Origin: Marinobacter shengliensis
GTDB lineage: Bacteria; Pseudomonadota; Gammaproteobacteria; Pseudomonadales; Oleiphilaceae
DNA length: 64,000 bases
Reading direction: 5' to 3'
Assembly (NCBI RefSeq): GCF_003007715.1
Contig: NZ_PXNO01000023.1
Coordinates: 1-64,000, forward strand
Below the pieces are notes generated by a model. It made no database searches. It had not been told where the DNA came from and saw only the letters and a program-made list of their open reading frames with translations. Position numbers and translations under genes: made by a program. Below are positions 8,691 to 17,462 of the stretch, one piece after another; the first letter of the stretch is position 1; the number at the start of each line of letters is the position of its first letter.

Positions 8691-9332
8691 ATGAAGACCG
8701 TCGCCATCATCGACTACGGCATGGGCAACCTGCATTCCGCCCGCAAAGCCGTAGAGCACGTGGCCCCGGACTGCACCGTGCTGGTTACAGACGATGCCGC
8801 CAAAATCCGCGAAGCCGACCGGGTGATCCTGCCCGGCGTTGGCGCCATCCGCGACTGCATGGCCGAAATGCACCGTTTGGGCGTGGTTGAACTTGTTAAA
8901 GAAGTCTCTCAGGACCGCCCGTTCCTCGGCATCTGCGTCGGCATGCAGGCATTGATGGCCCGCAGCGAAGAAAACGGCGGCGTGGAAGGCATAGGCCTGT
9001 TTCCGTCCGAAGTCCGCTACTTTGGTGACAACCTCACCGAAAACGGCGAACGCCTGAAAGTGCCCCACATGGGCTGGAACCAGGTGTACCACACCGTAGA
9101 CCACCCGCTCTGGCACAACATCCCGGACGGCGACCGCTTCTACTTTGTGCACAGTTACTACGCCGAAGCCGAAGGCAACGCCGACATGGCCGGCCGCACC
9201 CGTTACGGTGTCGACCTGGCTGCGGCGGTTGCAAAAGACAACATATTTGCAGCGCAGTTCCACCCGGAAAAAAGCGCCCGGGCAGGCCTGCAGTTGCTGG
9301 AAAACTTCACGAACTGGACTGGAAAAAGCTGA
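8691..9332 (+). CDS. hisH: Imidazole glycerol phosphate synthase glutaminase subunit HisH
   Basis: A 213-residue class I glutamine amidotransferase that supplies ammonia to HisF. The catalytic triad is visible: Cys82 in FLGICVGMQ, and His191 and Glu193 in AAQFHPEKS. The N-terminus [14 protein letters not shown] is diagnostic for HisH. It is preceded by AAAGGAAC. It follows hisB closely but is separated from hisA by 209 bp that contain a hairpin-forming repeat. Confidence 0.98.
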   Translation: MKTVAIIDYGMGNLHSARKAVEHVAPDCTVLVTDDAAKIREADRVILPGVGAIRDCMAEMHRLGVVELVKEVSQDRPFLGICVGMQALMARSEENGGVEGIGLFPSEVRYFGDNLTENGERLKVPHMGWNQVYHTVDHPLWHNIPDGDRFYFVHSYYAEAEGNADMAGRTRYGVDLAAAVAKDNIFAAQFHPEKSARAGLQLLENFTNWTGKS

Positions 9333-9396
9333 GGGAGAAACTCGTTCGTTGCTGCTCGGATGATTTTGCGGGCAAGAAACGAGTAGCCCGCTGATG

Positions 9397-9488
9397 CGGG
9401 GAGAGCCCTCCGGGACTGTCTGCAGCAAGGATGCTGCAGTCAAGCGTACACGGACGTATTCACAGCGTGTCCCGGAGGGCTCTCCCCG
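9397..9488. repeat. Hairpin repeat, copy A (variable-arm palindromic element) inside the his operon
   Basis: Perfect 20-bp inverted arms lie at 9397-9416 and 9469-9488, together able to form a very stable stem. The interior, read on the minus strand, contains the shared core ACGCTGTGAATACGTCC followed by GTGTACGCTT. A second, inner hairpin lies at 9420-9439 (CTGCAGC and GCTGCAG around AAGGAT). Three other copies with the same core but different arms occur at 36318, 38265 and 61705. It fills most of the hisH-hisA gap. Confidence 0.9.
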
Positions 9489-9541
9489 TGGCAGTGGGCG
9501 GGCGGCCATCTCCCAGACGGCAAACTCCGAGGAAGAACAAA

Positions 9542-10279
9542 ATGCTGATTATCCCCGCTATCGACCTGAAAGACGGCAAATGCGTAAGACTGCGCCAGGG
9601 CCGCATGGAAGACTCCACCGTATTCGGTGACGACCCCGTCGACATGGCCACCAAATGGGTCAACGCCGGCGCCCGCCGCCTGCACCTTGTCGACCTCAAT
9701 GGTGCCTTCGCCGGCGAACCCGTCAACGGCGAAATTGTCAAAGCCATTGCGGTAAAGTACCCGAACCTGCCCATCCAGATCGGCGGCGGTATCCGCTCCG
9801 CCGAAACCATCGAAGCTTACCTCAAGGCCGGAGTGCAGTGGGTCATCATCGGCACCAAAGCCGTTAAAGAGCCTGAATTCGTCACCCAAATGTGCAAAGA
9901 ATTCCCCGGCCACATCATCGTCGGCCTGGACGCCAAAGACGGCCGCGTCGCCACCGACGGCTGGGCCGAAGTCTCCGAAGTCATGGCGGTAGACCTCGCC
10001 AAGCGCTTCGCCAACGACGGCGTATCCTCCATTGTTTACACCGACATCGCCCGCGACGGCATGATGCAGGGCGTGAACGTGGAAGCCACCGCCAAACTGG
10101 CGGAAGAGGGCGGCATCCCGGTGATCGCCTCCGGCGGCGTCACCAACATGGACGACCTCAAGCGCCTGGCCACCGTAGCGGACAAAGGCGTGATCGGCGC
10201 CATCACCGGCCGAGCCATCTACGAAGGCACCCTGGATGTGGCCGAAGCGCAAGCCTACTGCGACAGCCTGAAAAACTGA
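9542..10279 (+). CDS. hisA: ProFAR isomerase HisA
   Basis: A 245-residue (beta/alpha)8 barrel that isomerises the aminoaldose ProFAR to PRFAR. It begins [17 protein letters not shown] with general base Asp8, and the second catalytic Asp130 is in [12 protein letters not shown]. Phosphate-binding loops GGGIRS (81-86) and [10 protein letters not shown] are present. The start at 9542 is chosen because it gives the canonical [11 protein letters not shown]-terminus with GAGGAAG upstream. The open frame extends further upstream only into the repeat. It is 9 bp before hisF. Confidence 0.98.
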   Translation: MLIIPAIDLKDGKCVRLRQGRMEDSTVFGDDPVDMATKWVNAGARRLHLVDLNGAFAGEPVNGEIVKAIAVKYPNLPIQIGGGIRSAETIEAYLKAGVQWVIIGTKAVKEPEFVTQMCKEFPGHIIVGLDAKDGRVATDGWAEVSEVMAVDLAKRFANDGVSSIVYTDIARDGMMQGVNVEATAKLAEEGGIPVIASGGVTNMDDLKRLATVADKGVIGAITGRAIYEGTLDVAEAQAYCDSLKN

Positions 10280-10288
10280 GGACAGATC

Positions 10289-11062
10289 ATGGCACTGGCA
10301 AAACGCATCATTCCCTGCCTGGACGTCGACAAAGGCCGCGTGGTTAAAGGCGTCAACTTCGTGGATATCCGCGATGCCGGCGATCCTGTTGAAGTGGCCC
10401 GACGCTACAACGAACAGGGCGCGGACGAAATCACCTTCCTGGACATCACCGCCAGCAGTGAAAGCCGAGACACCACCTACGAAACCGTAGAGCGCATGGC
10501 CGCAGAAGTGTTTATCCCGCTGACCGTGGGCGGCGGCGTGCGCACCGTTGACGACATACGCAAGCTGCTGAATGCTGGTGCCGACAAGGTGTCCATCAAC
10601 ACGGCTGCGGTCTTCAATCCGGAATTCGTGAAAGAAGCTGCCGAGCGTTTTGGTCGCCAGTGCATCGTGGTCGCCATTGACGCCAAGCGCGTGAGTGCAG
10701 AAGGCGAAGAACCCCGCTGGGAAATCTTCACCCACGGTGGCCGCAAGCCCACCGGCCTGGATGCCGTTGAATGGGCCAAAAAGATGGTGGATCTGGGGGC
10801 GGGTGAACTGCTGCTGACCAGCATGGACCGCGACGGCACCAAGATCGGTTTTGATCTGGGGCTGACACGAGCCATCAGCGATGCTGTGGCGGTGCCGGTG
10901 ATTGCCTCAGGTGGTGTGGGTGAGCTGCAGCATCTGGCGGATGGTGTTACTCAGGGTGGTGCCGATGCGGTACTGGCAGCCTCCATCTTCCACTTCGGCC
11001 AGCACACCATTCCCGAGGCCAAGGCCTTTATGAAGGCACAGGGTATCGAAGTTCGGGATTAA
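10289..11062 (+). CDS. hisF: Imidazole glycerol phosphate synthase cyclase subunit HisF
   Basis: A 257-residue barrel that joins HisH-derived ammonia to PRFAR, giving imidazole glycerol phosphate and AICAR. Catalytic Asp12 lies in [15 protein letters not shown] and Asp131 in [10 protein letters not shown]. The phosphate loops GGGVRTVDD (81-89) and [11 protein letters not shown] are intact. Ribosome site GAGGACAG. It ends the his operon, and its stop region overlaps the convergent polysaccharide-deacetylase-like gene by 4 nt, with no obvious terminator between them. Confidence 0.98.
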   Translation: MALAKRIIPCLDVDKGRVVKGVNFVDIRDAGDPVEVARRYNEQGADEITFLDITASSESRDTTYETVERMAAEVFIPLTVGGGVRTVDDIRKLLNAGADKVSINTAAVFNPEFVKEAAERFGRQCIVVAIDAKRVSAEGEEPRWEIFTHGGRKPTGLDAVEWAKKMVDLGAGELLLTSMDRDGTKIGFDLGLTRAISDAVAVPVIASGGVGELQHLADGVTQGGADAVLAASIFHFGQHTIPEAKAFMKAQGIEVRD

Positions 11063-11877
11063 TCCCCTTTAGCGTAGGCAGGCCGAATGGCCTGCTTCTC
11101 GCCTTCCGCAAACATCTCCCGGTTGCCATTACGCATGGCCCAGATGCCGCTCACGGTCGCGACGGCTATGCCCTGTTCATCCAGTTTCGGCAAGTGCTTC
11201 TCCAGATAATCCACAGTCACTTTGTGAGGGTGGCCGATGCCGATGGCCGTGCCTTTTTCTTTGGCGGTTTTGATCAGAAGCTGGAACTGGTGGTCGACAA
11301 ATTCTTCGGTTTGTTCGTGGTCCAGGAATACGTCCCGGGTCAGGCTGGGAATCTGGTAGGCCTGTGCCACTTGCCCTGCGATGGAGTTGGCGATGGTACG
11401 GCTGTCAACAAAATACACCGGGTATCGGTAAAGCTCCTTCATCACCCAGTCCATAGGCTGCAATTGCTGGGTAAGCAGGCTGCCCATGTGGTTGTTCACC
11501 CCGCTGACATGGGGAATGGACTGCAGCGAGCGCCTCAGAGTTTTGGTCAGGGTCGCTTCGTCCATATCCGGTGTCAGCCCCCCGGGCCCCAGCCCAAAGT
11601 GCCGGGTATTGGCCATCGGCGCATGCAGCATGATTTCCTTGTTCTGCTGATAGGCGAGCTTGGCGAGAGAGGTAGTGTGTTTGCGGAAGGGCAGGAAGGC
11701 CAGTGTCAGCGGCTGTTCCATCTGCGCCAGCCGCTGCCCTTCGTACAGGTTATGGCCCATATCATCGATGATAATAGCAATCGTCGGGGGATACTGATCT
11801 CCCCCGGGGCTCGCGGCAAAGACTGCCGGCCCGACCATCAAGCCGGCCAGCAGAATAACGGTTTTCAATAGCCTCAC
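11059..11877 (-). CDS. Divergent polysaccharide deacetylase family protein (YibQ-like)
   Basis: A 272-residue exported protein of the divergent polysaccharide deacetylase family. A signal peptide (about 1-22, ending VFAAS) precedes [24 protein letters not shown], where the paired aspartates mark the deacetylase-like active site. [18 protein letters not shown] and [18 protein letters not shown] are further family motifs. The start is GTG, overlapping the stop of the upstream ctp gene (GTGA). It is the last gene of gpmI-envC-ctp-yibQ, matching the E. coli gpmM-envC-yibQ order and suggesting a role in peptidoglycan or envelope maintenance. Its enzymatic activity is not established. Confidence 0.88.
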   Translation of the reverse strand: MRLLKTVILLAGLMVGPAVFAASPGGDQYPPTIAIIIDDMGHNLYEGQRLAQMEQPLTLAFLPFRKHTTSLAKLAYQQNKEIMLHAPMANTRHFGLGPGGLTPDMDEATLTKTLRRSLQSIPHVSGVNNHMGSLLTQQLQPMDWVMKELYRYPVYFVDSRTIANSIAGQVAQAYQIPSLTRDVFLDHEQTEEFVDHQFQLLIKTAKEKGTAIGIGHPHKVTVDYLEKHLPKLDEQGIAVATVSGIWAMRNGNREMFAEGEKQAIRPAYAKGD

Positions 11878-13268
11878 TGATTTTTGCCCTGATCCCGCCG
11901 GTTGAGAATGTTCATGCCTTTCAGTAGGTTCAGCGCGGAACGCAGCTGGTAATCGCGCTCAGCTGCAGAAGCCGGAGTTTCGGCTTGCTGTTGCCGTTCC
12001 AGGCGTTCCTGTTCCTCATCCTGACCTTGCAGGTGGCCGCTCAGGTCTGCCTCGGTAAAGAAGGGACGTCCGTCAAGTTCGGTCAGCTCGGCGGGGCGAA
12101 CTTCGATGTCTGGCTTGATGCCGGTGGCCTGGATCGAGCGGCCTTCCGGTGTGTAGTAGCGGGCGGTGGTCATCTTGATAGCGTGGGTTTCGTCCAGCGG
12201 GATAACGGTTTGCACGCTGCCCTTGCCGAACGACTTGGTGCCCATAATCACCGCACGGCCGTGGTCCTGCAGCGCACCGGCCAGGATCTCGGAGGCGGAG
12301 GCCGAGCCACCGTTGATCAGAACAACGATGGGGGTGCCTTCCATAATGTCGCCGGCTTTGGCGCTGAAGCGAAGCCGCGAGCTCTGGATGCGCCCCTCGG
12401 TGTAAACAATCAGCCCTTCATCCAGCAAGGCGTCTGCGGTTTCGACGGCTGCCTGCAATACGCCGCCGGGATTGTTGCGAACGTCGATAATCAGGCCATC
12501 CAGGTCGCCGCCATATTCTTCTTCCAGTTTGGTCAGGGCTTGGCGGAATTGCCGTCCTGTTTCGGCCTGGAACTGGGTAATCCGCACATAGCCGTAACCG
12601 TTTTCAATCATCCGGGATTTAACGCTGGTTACCTTGATGACATCGCGGGTAACGTCGATCTCGATCGGGGCGCTCTCGCCTTCCCGCATGATGGTCAGGG
12701 TCAGTACCGTGCCCGGTTTGCCGCGCATGAGTTTCACGGCTTCCTCAAGCGACATGCCTTTGACCGGCTTTTCGTCCAGTTTGATGATCAGGTCACCTGC
12801 CAGTACGCCGGCTTTGTGAGCGGGGGTGTCGTCAATGGGTGCAATGACTTTTACAAAGCCGTTTTCCATACCCACTTCAATGCCCAGACCGCCAAACTCA
12901 CCGGAGGTGCTTTCTTCCAGTTCCTCGTAATCCTTGGGGGCAAGGTAGGTGGAGTGGGGGTCCAGGTCAGACAGCATGCCTTTGATGGCGCTTTCGAGGA
13001 GTTTGCGGTCTGACACTTCTTCCACGTAGGCGGCTTTAATGCGGCTGAAGACTTCGGTGAACTTCCTCAGGTCATCCAGGGGCAGTTGTTCTTCCGGGTC
13101 AGGGAGCTGAATCTGTACCCGCTCGCCGTTCTGGATGCCTTCCAGAATCTGCTGGGTCTGGGCTTCCTGGTCTTGTGCCAGGGCCAGTCCGGGGGCGGCC
13201 AGACAACAGGTCGCAAGTGCGATGGCGCGTAGTGGTGAGATCTGGAGAGTACTTCTAACCCGTTTCAT
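11874..13268 (-). CDS. ctpA: S41 family carboxy-terminal processing protease (CtpA/Prc-like)
   Basis: A 464-residue periplasmic serine protease. A signal peptide (1-31, ALA-QDQ) is followed by an N-terminal helical domain and a PDZ domain (about 123-200, GGLGIEV...AGVLAGDLIIKLDEKPV). The S41 catalytic core then follows, with Ser324 in GGSASASEILAGAL and Lys349 in KSFGKGSVQ, the usual 25-residue spacing. The Gln/Glu-rich tail is low complexity. Ribosome site CAGGAT. It lies between envC and the yibQ-like gene, so it probably works with the EnvC-activated amidases in peptidoglycan hydrolase control, as Ctp proteases do in related bacteria. Confidence 0.95.
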   Translation of the reverse strand: MKRVRSTLQISPLRAIALATCCLAAPGLALAQDQEAQTQQILEGIQNGERVQIQLPDPEEQLPLDDLRKFTEVFSRIKAAYVEEVSDRKLLESAIKGMLSDLDPHSTYLAPKDYEELEESTSGEFGGLGIEVGMENGFVKVIAPIDDTPAHKAGVLAGDLIIKLDEKPVKGMSLEEAVKLMRGKPGTVLTLTIMREGESAPIEIDVTRDVIKVTSVKSRMIENGYGYVRITQFQAETGRQFRQALTKLEEEYGGDLDGLIIDVRNNPGGVLQAAVETADALLDEGLIVYTEGRIQSSRLRFSAKAGDIMEGTPIVVLINGGSASASEILAGALQDHGRAVIMGTKSFGKGSVQTVIPLDETHAIKMTTARYYTPEGRSIQATGIKPDIEVRPAELTELDGRPFFTEADLSGHLQGQDEEQERLERQQQAETPASAAERDYQLRSALNLLKGMNILNRRDQGKNQ

Positions 13269-13355
13269 TCACATATCCTGTTGTGTTTCCGCAAGTTGGA
13301 CCAGCTAGGCTCCCGACAGTATGGCGCCCGGCGCGGTGTTTGTCAGCCCTTTGGT

Positions 13356-14495
13356 TCAGGGTTTGCCAAGCCAGCTGCGGGGGTTGACCGGTTTGCCGTT
13401 CTGGCGCACTTCAAAATACACCGCCGGATCTTCCGTGCCTCCGGTGCGCCCGGCCAGGGCAATGGTTTCGCCAGCACCTACCCAGTCCCCGGGGGCGGTG
13501 AACAGGCTGCTGCTATGACCATACAATGTCATATATCCGTCGCCGTGGTCGATGATGGTCATCAGACCAAAACCGCGAAGCCAGTTGGCGAAAACGACGC
13601 GGCCGTAGTGCACGGCTTTGACCTCGGCTTCTTCCGAGGTGTTCATGATGAGGCCATTACGGCGAAGCTTGCCATCGGCGTAGGTTGCACCGTAGTTACT
13701 CACAACCCGGCCCTGGACCGGCCATGGCAGGCGGTTACGCAGTGATTTGAAGGGGCGCGACTCGTTGGGGGCGGGAATGCTGGCAATGGCTTCCTGAACC
13801 TCTTCCAGCAGCCGCTCCAGACGTTTGCGGTCTGCCTCCAGATCATCCCGCTCGCCGCGGCGGGTGCGGATGTCGGCATTCAGGGCCGCCAGGGTTTGCT
13901 CGCGCTCCTTGCGGGTGTCCGCCAGTTGCTTCTGGCGCTGCTCAAGGTTGCTTTCGGTTTTCGCCAATTCCACCCGGCTGGCCTGGACAGCCGCGCGGGC
14001 GGCTTTGAGTTCCTGAAGACTGGCCAGGAAGGCTTCAAGCCGTTCAACGGTATCTTTGCTGAGATATTCGTAGTAGGTCAGGGTGCGGGCGATCATGCCC
14101 GGCTCGATTTCATTAAGAAGAACTTTCAGGGCTGGTGCATCGCCTTCCATCCAGGCGGCGCGTATTTGTTTCTTCAGGCTGTCCCGTTGTTTGTCGAGGG
14201 TCTCGGCCAGTTCATTTTCCTGCGTCTGCAGTTCGCCAAGCCGTTGCTGCTGTTCATCCGCCCGGGCCCGAAGTTCGCGGCGCTCACGGGTCAGGTCGCT
14301 GATTCTGCGTTCGGTGGCAACCAGCTGCTTTTCAAGGTCGGACCGGTTCTTCTCGGCGCTGACCAGCCATTTGTCGATAGTGGCGATACGCTTTTTAAGC
14401 GCTTCGACCTGGGCCGGCGTGACCTCCTGCTGGGCGTGCAGTGGCGTGACCCCCAGCATGAGGGCCACTACCAGTATGGCGAGCCGCGTGAACAC
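13356..14495 (-). CDS. envC: Murein hydrolase activator EnvC-like (M23 domain, coiled coil)
   Basis: About 379 residues. A hydrophobic signal sequence (FTRLAILVVALMLGVTPLHA) is followed by a long coiled coil (about 25-250) and a C-terminal LytM/M23 domain. In the LytM domain, RRNGLIMNTSEE replaces the usual zinc-binding HxGxD and LYGHSSSL carries the only HxH-like remnant. It therefore looks catalytically degenerate, as in E. coli EnvC, which activates AmiA/AmiB rather than cutting. I chose the GTG at 14493-14495, which places the signal peptide at the N-terminus. An upstream ATG at 14600 would overlap gpmI by 88 bp. The ribosome site for the GTG is weak, so the start is uncertain. Confidence 0.88.
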   Translation of the reverse strand: MFTRLAILVVALMLGVTPLHAQQEVTPAQVEALKKRIATIDKWLVSAEKNRSDLEKQLVATERRISDLTRERRELRARADEQQQRLGELQTQENELAETLDKQRDSLKKQIRAAWMEGDAPALKVLLNEIEPGMIARTLTYYEYLSKDTVERLEAFLASLQELKAARAAVQASRVELAKTESNLEQRQKQLADTRKEREQTLAALNADIRTRRGERDDLEADRKRLERLLEEVQEAIASIPAPNESRPFKSLRNRLPWPVQGRVVSNYGATYADGKLRRNGLIMNTSEEAEVKAVHYGRVVFANWLRGFGLMTIIDHGDGYMTLYGHSSSLFTAPGDWVGAGETIALAGRTGGTEDPAVYFEVRQNGKPVNPRSWLGKP

Positions 14496-14512
14496 GTATT
14501 CCGGCAGCCGGG

Positions 14513-16063
14513 TCAGCTGAAATCGACCAGGCTGTGCCCGGACATTTCCTTTGGCTTTTCGTCGCCCATCAGGGCGAGCAAGGTCGGTGCAATATCGCAC
14601 AGGCTGCCGTCATCCTTGAGAGTGACCTTGCGGTGGCCGGTATAAACCAGCGGCACCGGGCCGATGGTGTGGGAGGTGTGCAGCTGGCCTGAGTTCGGGT
14701 CGGTCATCTGCTCACAGTTGCCGTGGTCGGCGGTAATCAGCGCTTCACCGCCCACCTCGTCCAAAGCTTCCACCACCCGCTGCACGCACTGGTCCAGGCA
14801 CTCAGCGGCTTTGATGGCGGCGTCCAGTTTGCCGGTATGGCCAACCATGTCGCCGTTAGCGTAGTTGCATACGATCAGGTCGTACTTGCCGCTCTTGATG
14901 GCTTCGACCAGCTTGTCGGTGACTTCCGGTGCGCTCATTTCCGGCTGCAGGTCGTAGGTGGCGACTTTCGGGGACGGCACCAGAATGCGGTCTTCGCCTT
15001 CAAACGGGGTTTCCAGGCCGCCGTTGAAGAAGAAGGTGACGTGGGCGTACTTTTCGGTTTCAGCGATGCGCAACTGGGTCTTGCCAAGCGCGGCCATATA
15101 TTCACCCAGGCCGTTGCTCAGCTGCTCCGGCGGGTAGGCGCAGGAGGTTTTGATGTCTGCCGCGTACTCGGTCAGCATGACAAAGTCGGCCAGTGCCGGG
15201 TGCTTTCGGCGGTCAAAGCCGTCGAAGTCCTGTTCCACGAAGGTGCGGGTCATTTCCCGTGCGCGGTCGGCCCGGAAGTTCATGAACAGTACCGAATCGC
15301 CGTCGTTGATGGTGCCTTCCGGCTGGCCTTCGGCGCGAATGTGAGTGGCTTTTACGAACTCGTCGTTTTCGCCCCGCTCATAGGCTTGATCCAGCGCGGT
15401 GAGCGGATCTTCAAACGTGAATTCCGCCTCGCCCAACGTCATGGCGTTGTAAGCGGCTTCCACCCGATCCCAGCGGTTGTCGCGGTCCATGGCAAAGTAG
15501 CGGCCCACGATAGTCGCCACCCGGCCAACGCCCAGGGCTTTCATTTTGGTTGCGGCTTTTTCCAGGGACGGGCGAGCACTGCGCGGGGGCATGTCGCGGC
15601 CGTCCAGGAACGCATGAATGTACACCTCTTTGGCACCACGGGCCGCGGCAACCTCTGCGGCAGCCAGCATATGGTCCTCGTGGCTGTGTACGCCGCCGGG
15701 GGACAACAGGCCCATGATGTGAACGGCCTTGCCATTGGCTACGGCTTTATCAATGGCGTTGCACAGGGCGTCGTTGCTCTGGAACTTGCCGTCTTCAAGG
15801 TCTTTGTCGATACGCGTCAGGCTTTGATAGACCACCCGGCCGGCACCCAGGTTCATGTGGCCTACTTCGGAGTTGCCCATCTGGCCCTGGGGCAGGCCCA
15901 CAAACATCCCTGAGGTGTTGATCAGGGTCTTGGGCTGATTCTGCCAGAGCTTGTCCCAGAACGGAGTCTGGGCGTTGGAAATGGCATTGTCTTCAGCCGG
16001 GTCCCGGTGGCCCCAGCCGTCGAGAATAATCAGTGCAGTGGGCTTGCGCGTGTCGGTCATCAT
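14513..16063 (-). CDS. gpmI: 2,3-bisphosphoglycerate-independent phosphoglycerate mutase
   Basis: A 516-residue glycolytic/gluconeogenic enzyme of the alkaline-phosphatase superfamily. The N-terminus [11 protein letters not shown] (10-20) carries the first metal ligand Asp15, and [14 protein letters not shown] (60-73) carries the phosphorylated Ser65. [11 protein letters not shown] and [12 protein letters not shown] are the C-terminal metal-binding motifs. Two ATG codons in tandem are possible starts, and the first is used. It is the first gene of the leftward envelope operon and is divergent from the rhodanese-like gene across 214 bp. Confidence 0.97.
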   Translation of the reverse strand: MMTDTRKPTALIILDGWGHRDPAEDNAISNAQTPFWDKLWQNQPKTLINTSGMFVGLPQGQMGNSEVGHMNLGAGRVVYQSLTRIDKDLEDGKFQSNDALCNAIDKAVANGKAVHIMGLLSPGGVHSHEDHMLAAAEVAAARGAKEVYIHAFLDGRDMPPRSARPSLEKAATKMKALGVGRVATIVGRYFAMDRDNRWDRVEAAYNAMTLGEAEFTFEDPLTALDQAYERGENDEFVKATHIRAEGQPEGTINDGDSVLFMNFRADRAREMTRTFVEQDFDGFDRRKHPALADFVMLTEYAADIKTSCAYPPEQLSNGLGEYMAALGKTQLRIAETEKYAHVTFFFNGGLETPFEGEDRILVPSPKVATYDLQPEMSAPEVTDKLVEAIKSGKYDLIVCNYANGDMVGHTGKLDAAIKAAECLDQCVQRVVEALDEVGGEALITADHGNCEQMTDPNSGQLHTSHTIGPVPLVYTGHRKVTLKDDGSLCDIAPTLLALMGDEKPKEMSGHSLVDFS

Positions 16064-16277
16064 TTCGTCCGGTTGATTGCGAAAGTAACGGATTTGAAGT
16101 GGGTCAGATTGTAACCGTTTTCATTTGCGCAGGCCACGTAAGGGCGCACATCGGTATCATGCATTGGCACTATGGTTTGAGGCTCGGGGCTTGCAGCCTG
16201 CCGGCGAAGACGCTTGCCTTCTTTGAGTCGTTACGGGTGTGTATAATCCCGCCAAATCAAATTTTCAGGGTAGTTTC

Positions 16278-16694
16278 ATGGACCGCTTGTTTGAATTCGT
16301 AGTCAATCATTACATTCTGGTATCACTGTTCGTGGCATTCCTGGTGGCCATTCTGGTGTTGGAATCCCGGCGGGGTGGCACCAAAATTTCGGCTCAGGGT
16401 GCCGTTACTTTGATCAACAAGGATGAGGCGGTAGTGGTGGATATCCGGGATCGCAAGGAGTTTGGCGAAGGTCGCATTACCGGCTCCATCAATATCCCGT
16501 TGAACAGCCTCAAGAGCCGCGCCAATGAGTTAAGCAAGTTCAAAGACAAGCAGATTATTGTGGCGGACAAAATGGGCCAGCATTCGGCCATGGCGGTCAA
16601 GCAGCTGAATGCTGAGGGCTACGCCAATGTGGTGCGCCTGAATGGAGGTATCACCGATTGGAGAGCCAGCAATCTGCCGCTGGTGAAAAAGTAA
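16278..16694 (+). CDS. yibN: Membrane-anchored rhodanese-like protein (YibN-like), no catalytic cysteine
   Basis: A 138-residue protein with one N-terminal membrane helix (about 9-28, YILVSLFVAFLVAILVL) and a rhodanese domain (VVVDIRDRKEFGEGRITGSINIP). In an active rhodanese the loop after the central strand carries a cysteine. Here it reads IIVADKMGQHSAMA with no Cys, so sulfurtransferase activity is unlikely. The start at 16278 puts the membrane helix at the N-terminus, and an upstream in-frame start at 16239 is less likely. A TATAAT at 16242-16247 is a likely -10. Next comes secB. In related bacteria grxC sits between yibN and secB, and here it is absent. Confidence 0.9.
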   Translation: MDRLFEFVVNHYILVSLFVAFLVAILVLESRRGGTKISAQGAVTLINKDEAVVVDIRDRKEFGEGRITGSINIPLNSLKSRANELSKFKDKQIIVADKMGQHSAMAVKQLNAEGYANVVRLNGGITDWRASNLPLVKK

Positions 16695-16826
16695 CAGGGC
16701 TTGATCTGATTGCCGATCTGTCGCACTGTTTCACATTACCTGCCGGGACCACGCAGTAGACTGTTTCGGCTCACGTGACCATAACAACGGGCTGTTGCCC
16801 TTTTTACCAGAACGAAAGGACTGATC

Positions 16827-17324
16827 ATGGCTGAGAATCAGCAAGCCGCAGGCACCGAAAACCAGAACCAACCCCAGTTTGCCCTTCAGCGCATTTATGT
16901 GAAGGACCTGTCTTTTGAGTCCCCGAACGCTCCCCTGGTGTTTCAGGAGCAGTGGAAGCCGCAGGTGAACCTGGATCTGAATACCGCCCACAACAAGATC
17001 AGTGATAATCAGTATGAAGTGGTGCTGTCGCTGACCGTGACTGCCAAGGTCGGCGAGAAGGTTGCCTACATCGTTGAGATCCAGCAGGCCGGTGTATTCA
17101 TGGTGTCTGGCATTGAAGGCCCGCAGCTCGGTCAGATGCTGGGCGCGTACTGCCCGACCATTCTGTTCCCCTACGCCCGCGAAGCCATCGACGGCATCGT
17201 CAACAAGGGCAGCTTCCCGGCCCTTATGCTGGCGCCGGTGAACTTTGACGCCATCTACGCCCAGGCGCTGAAGCGCAAGCAGGAAGAGGCGGCAGGTGAG
17301 GCCAAGGAAGAGCAGACTCACTAA
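16827..17324 (+). CDS. secB: Protein-export chaperone SecB
   Basis: A 165-residue cytosolic chaperone that holds preproteins unfolded and hands them to SecA. It has the family pattern FALQRIYVKDLSFESPNAP near the N-terminus, then NLDLNT and the cysteine-containing GAYCPTILFPYAREAID. The acidic Ala-rich tail is usual. A good ribosome site (GAAAGGA) precedes the ATG. A short GC stem followed by TTTTT (about 16790-16805) lies between yibN and secB and may attenuate read-through. A clear terminator follows the gene. Confidence 0.98.
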   Translation: MAENQQAAGTENQNQPQFALQRIYVKDLSFESPNAPLVFQEQWKPQVNLDLNTAHNKISDNQYEVVLSLTVTAKVGEKVAYIVEIQQAGVFMVSGIEGPQLGQMLGAYCPTILFPYAREAIDGIVNKGSFPALMLAPVNFDAIYAQALKRKQEEAAGEAKEEQTH

Positions 17325-17350
17325 ACGTTTGGTTTTCTGGAAATATGAAA

Positions 17351-17374
17351 AAACCGGCTGAGGCCGGTTTTTTT
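17351..17374 (+). terminator. Rho-independent terminator after secB
   Basis: An 8-bp perfect stem, AAACCGGC and GCCGGTTT, has a TGAG loop and is followed by TTTT. It lies 27 nt past the secB stop. The A-run on the left arm means it could also work leftward. Confidence 0.85.
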
Positions 17375-17427
17375 GTGCGCGCTTGATATTCATCAATCAA
17401 AGGGTTGATATTTTTAATAAACAAAAC

Positions 17428-17452
17428 AATAATCGTTCGCATTACGATTATT
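17428..17452. promoter_or_regulatory. Fur-like operator of the heme-uptake operon
   Basis: AATAATCGTTCGCATTACG at 17428-17446 matches the classical 19-bp Fur box at about 13 of 19 positions. It is embedded in a perfect 8-bp inverted repeat, AATAATCG (17428-17435) and CGATTATT (17445-17452). It ends 10 bp before the receptor start codon in AT-rich promoter DNA, where Fur with Fe(II) would block transcription when iron is plentiful. Confidence 0.7.
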
Positions 17453-17462
17453 GGTGTGTGGT

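Noticed and set aside
8055..9509. 484-codon open frame antisense to hisB-hisH
   Set aside because: It is a shadow of high-GC coding DNA: low-complexity composition rich in Gly/Val/His/Ala, crosses the repeat, no ribosome site, and the opposite strand encodes clear HisB and HisH.
9440..10735. 431-codon open frame antisense to hisA-hisF
   Set aside because: Same shadow effect; the plus strand holds canonical HisA and HisF with all catalytic residues.
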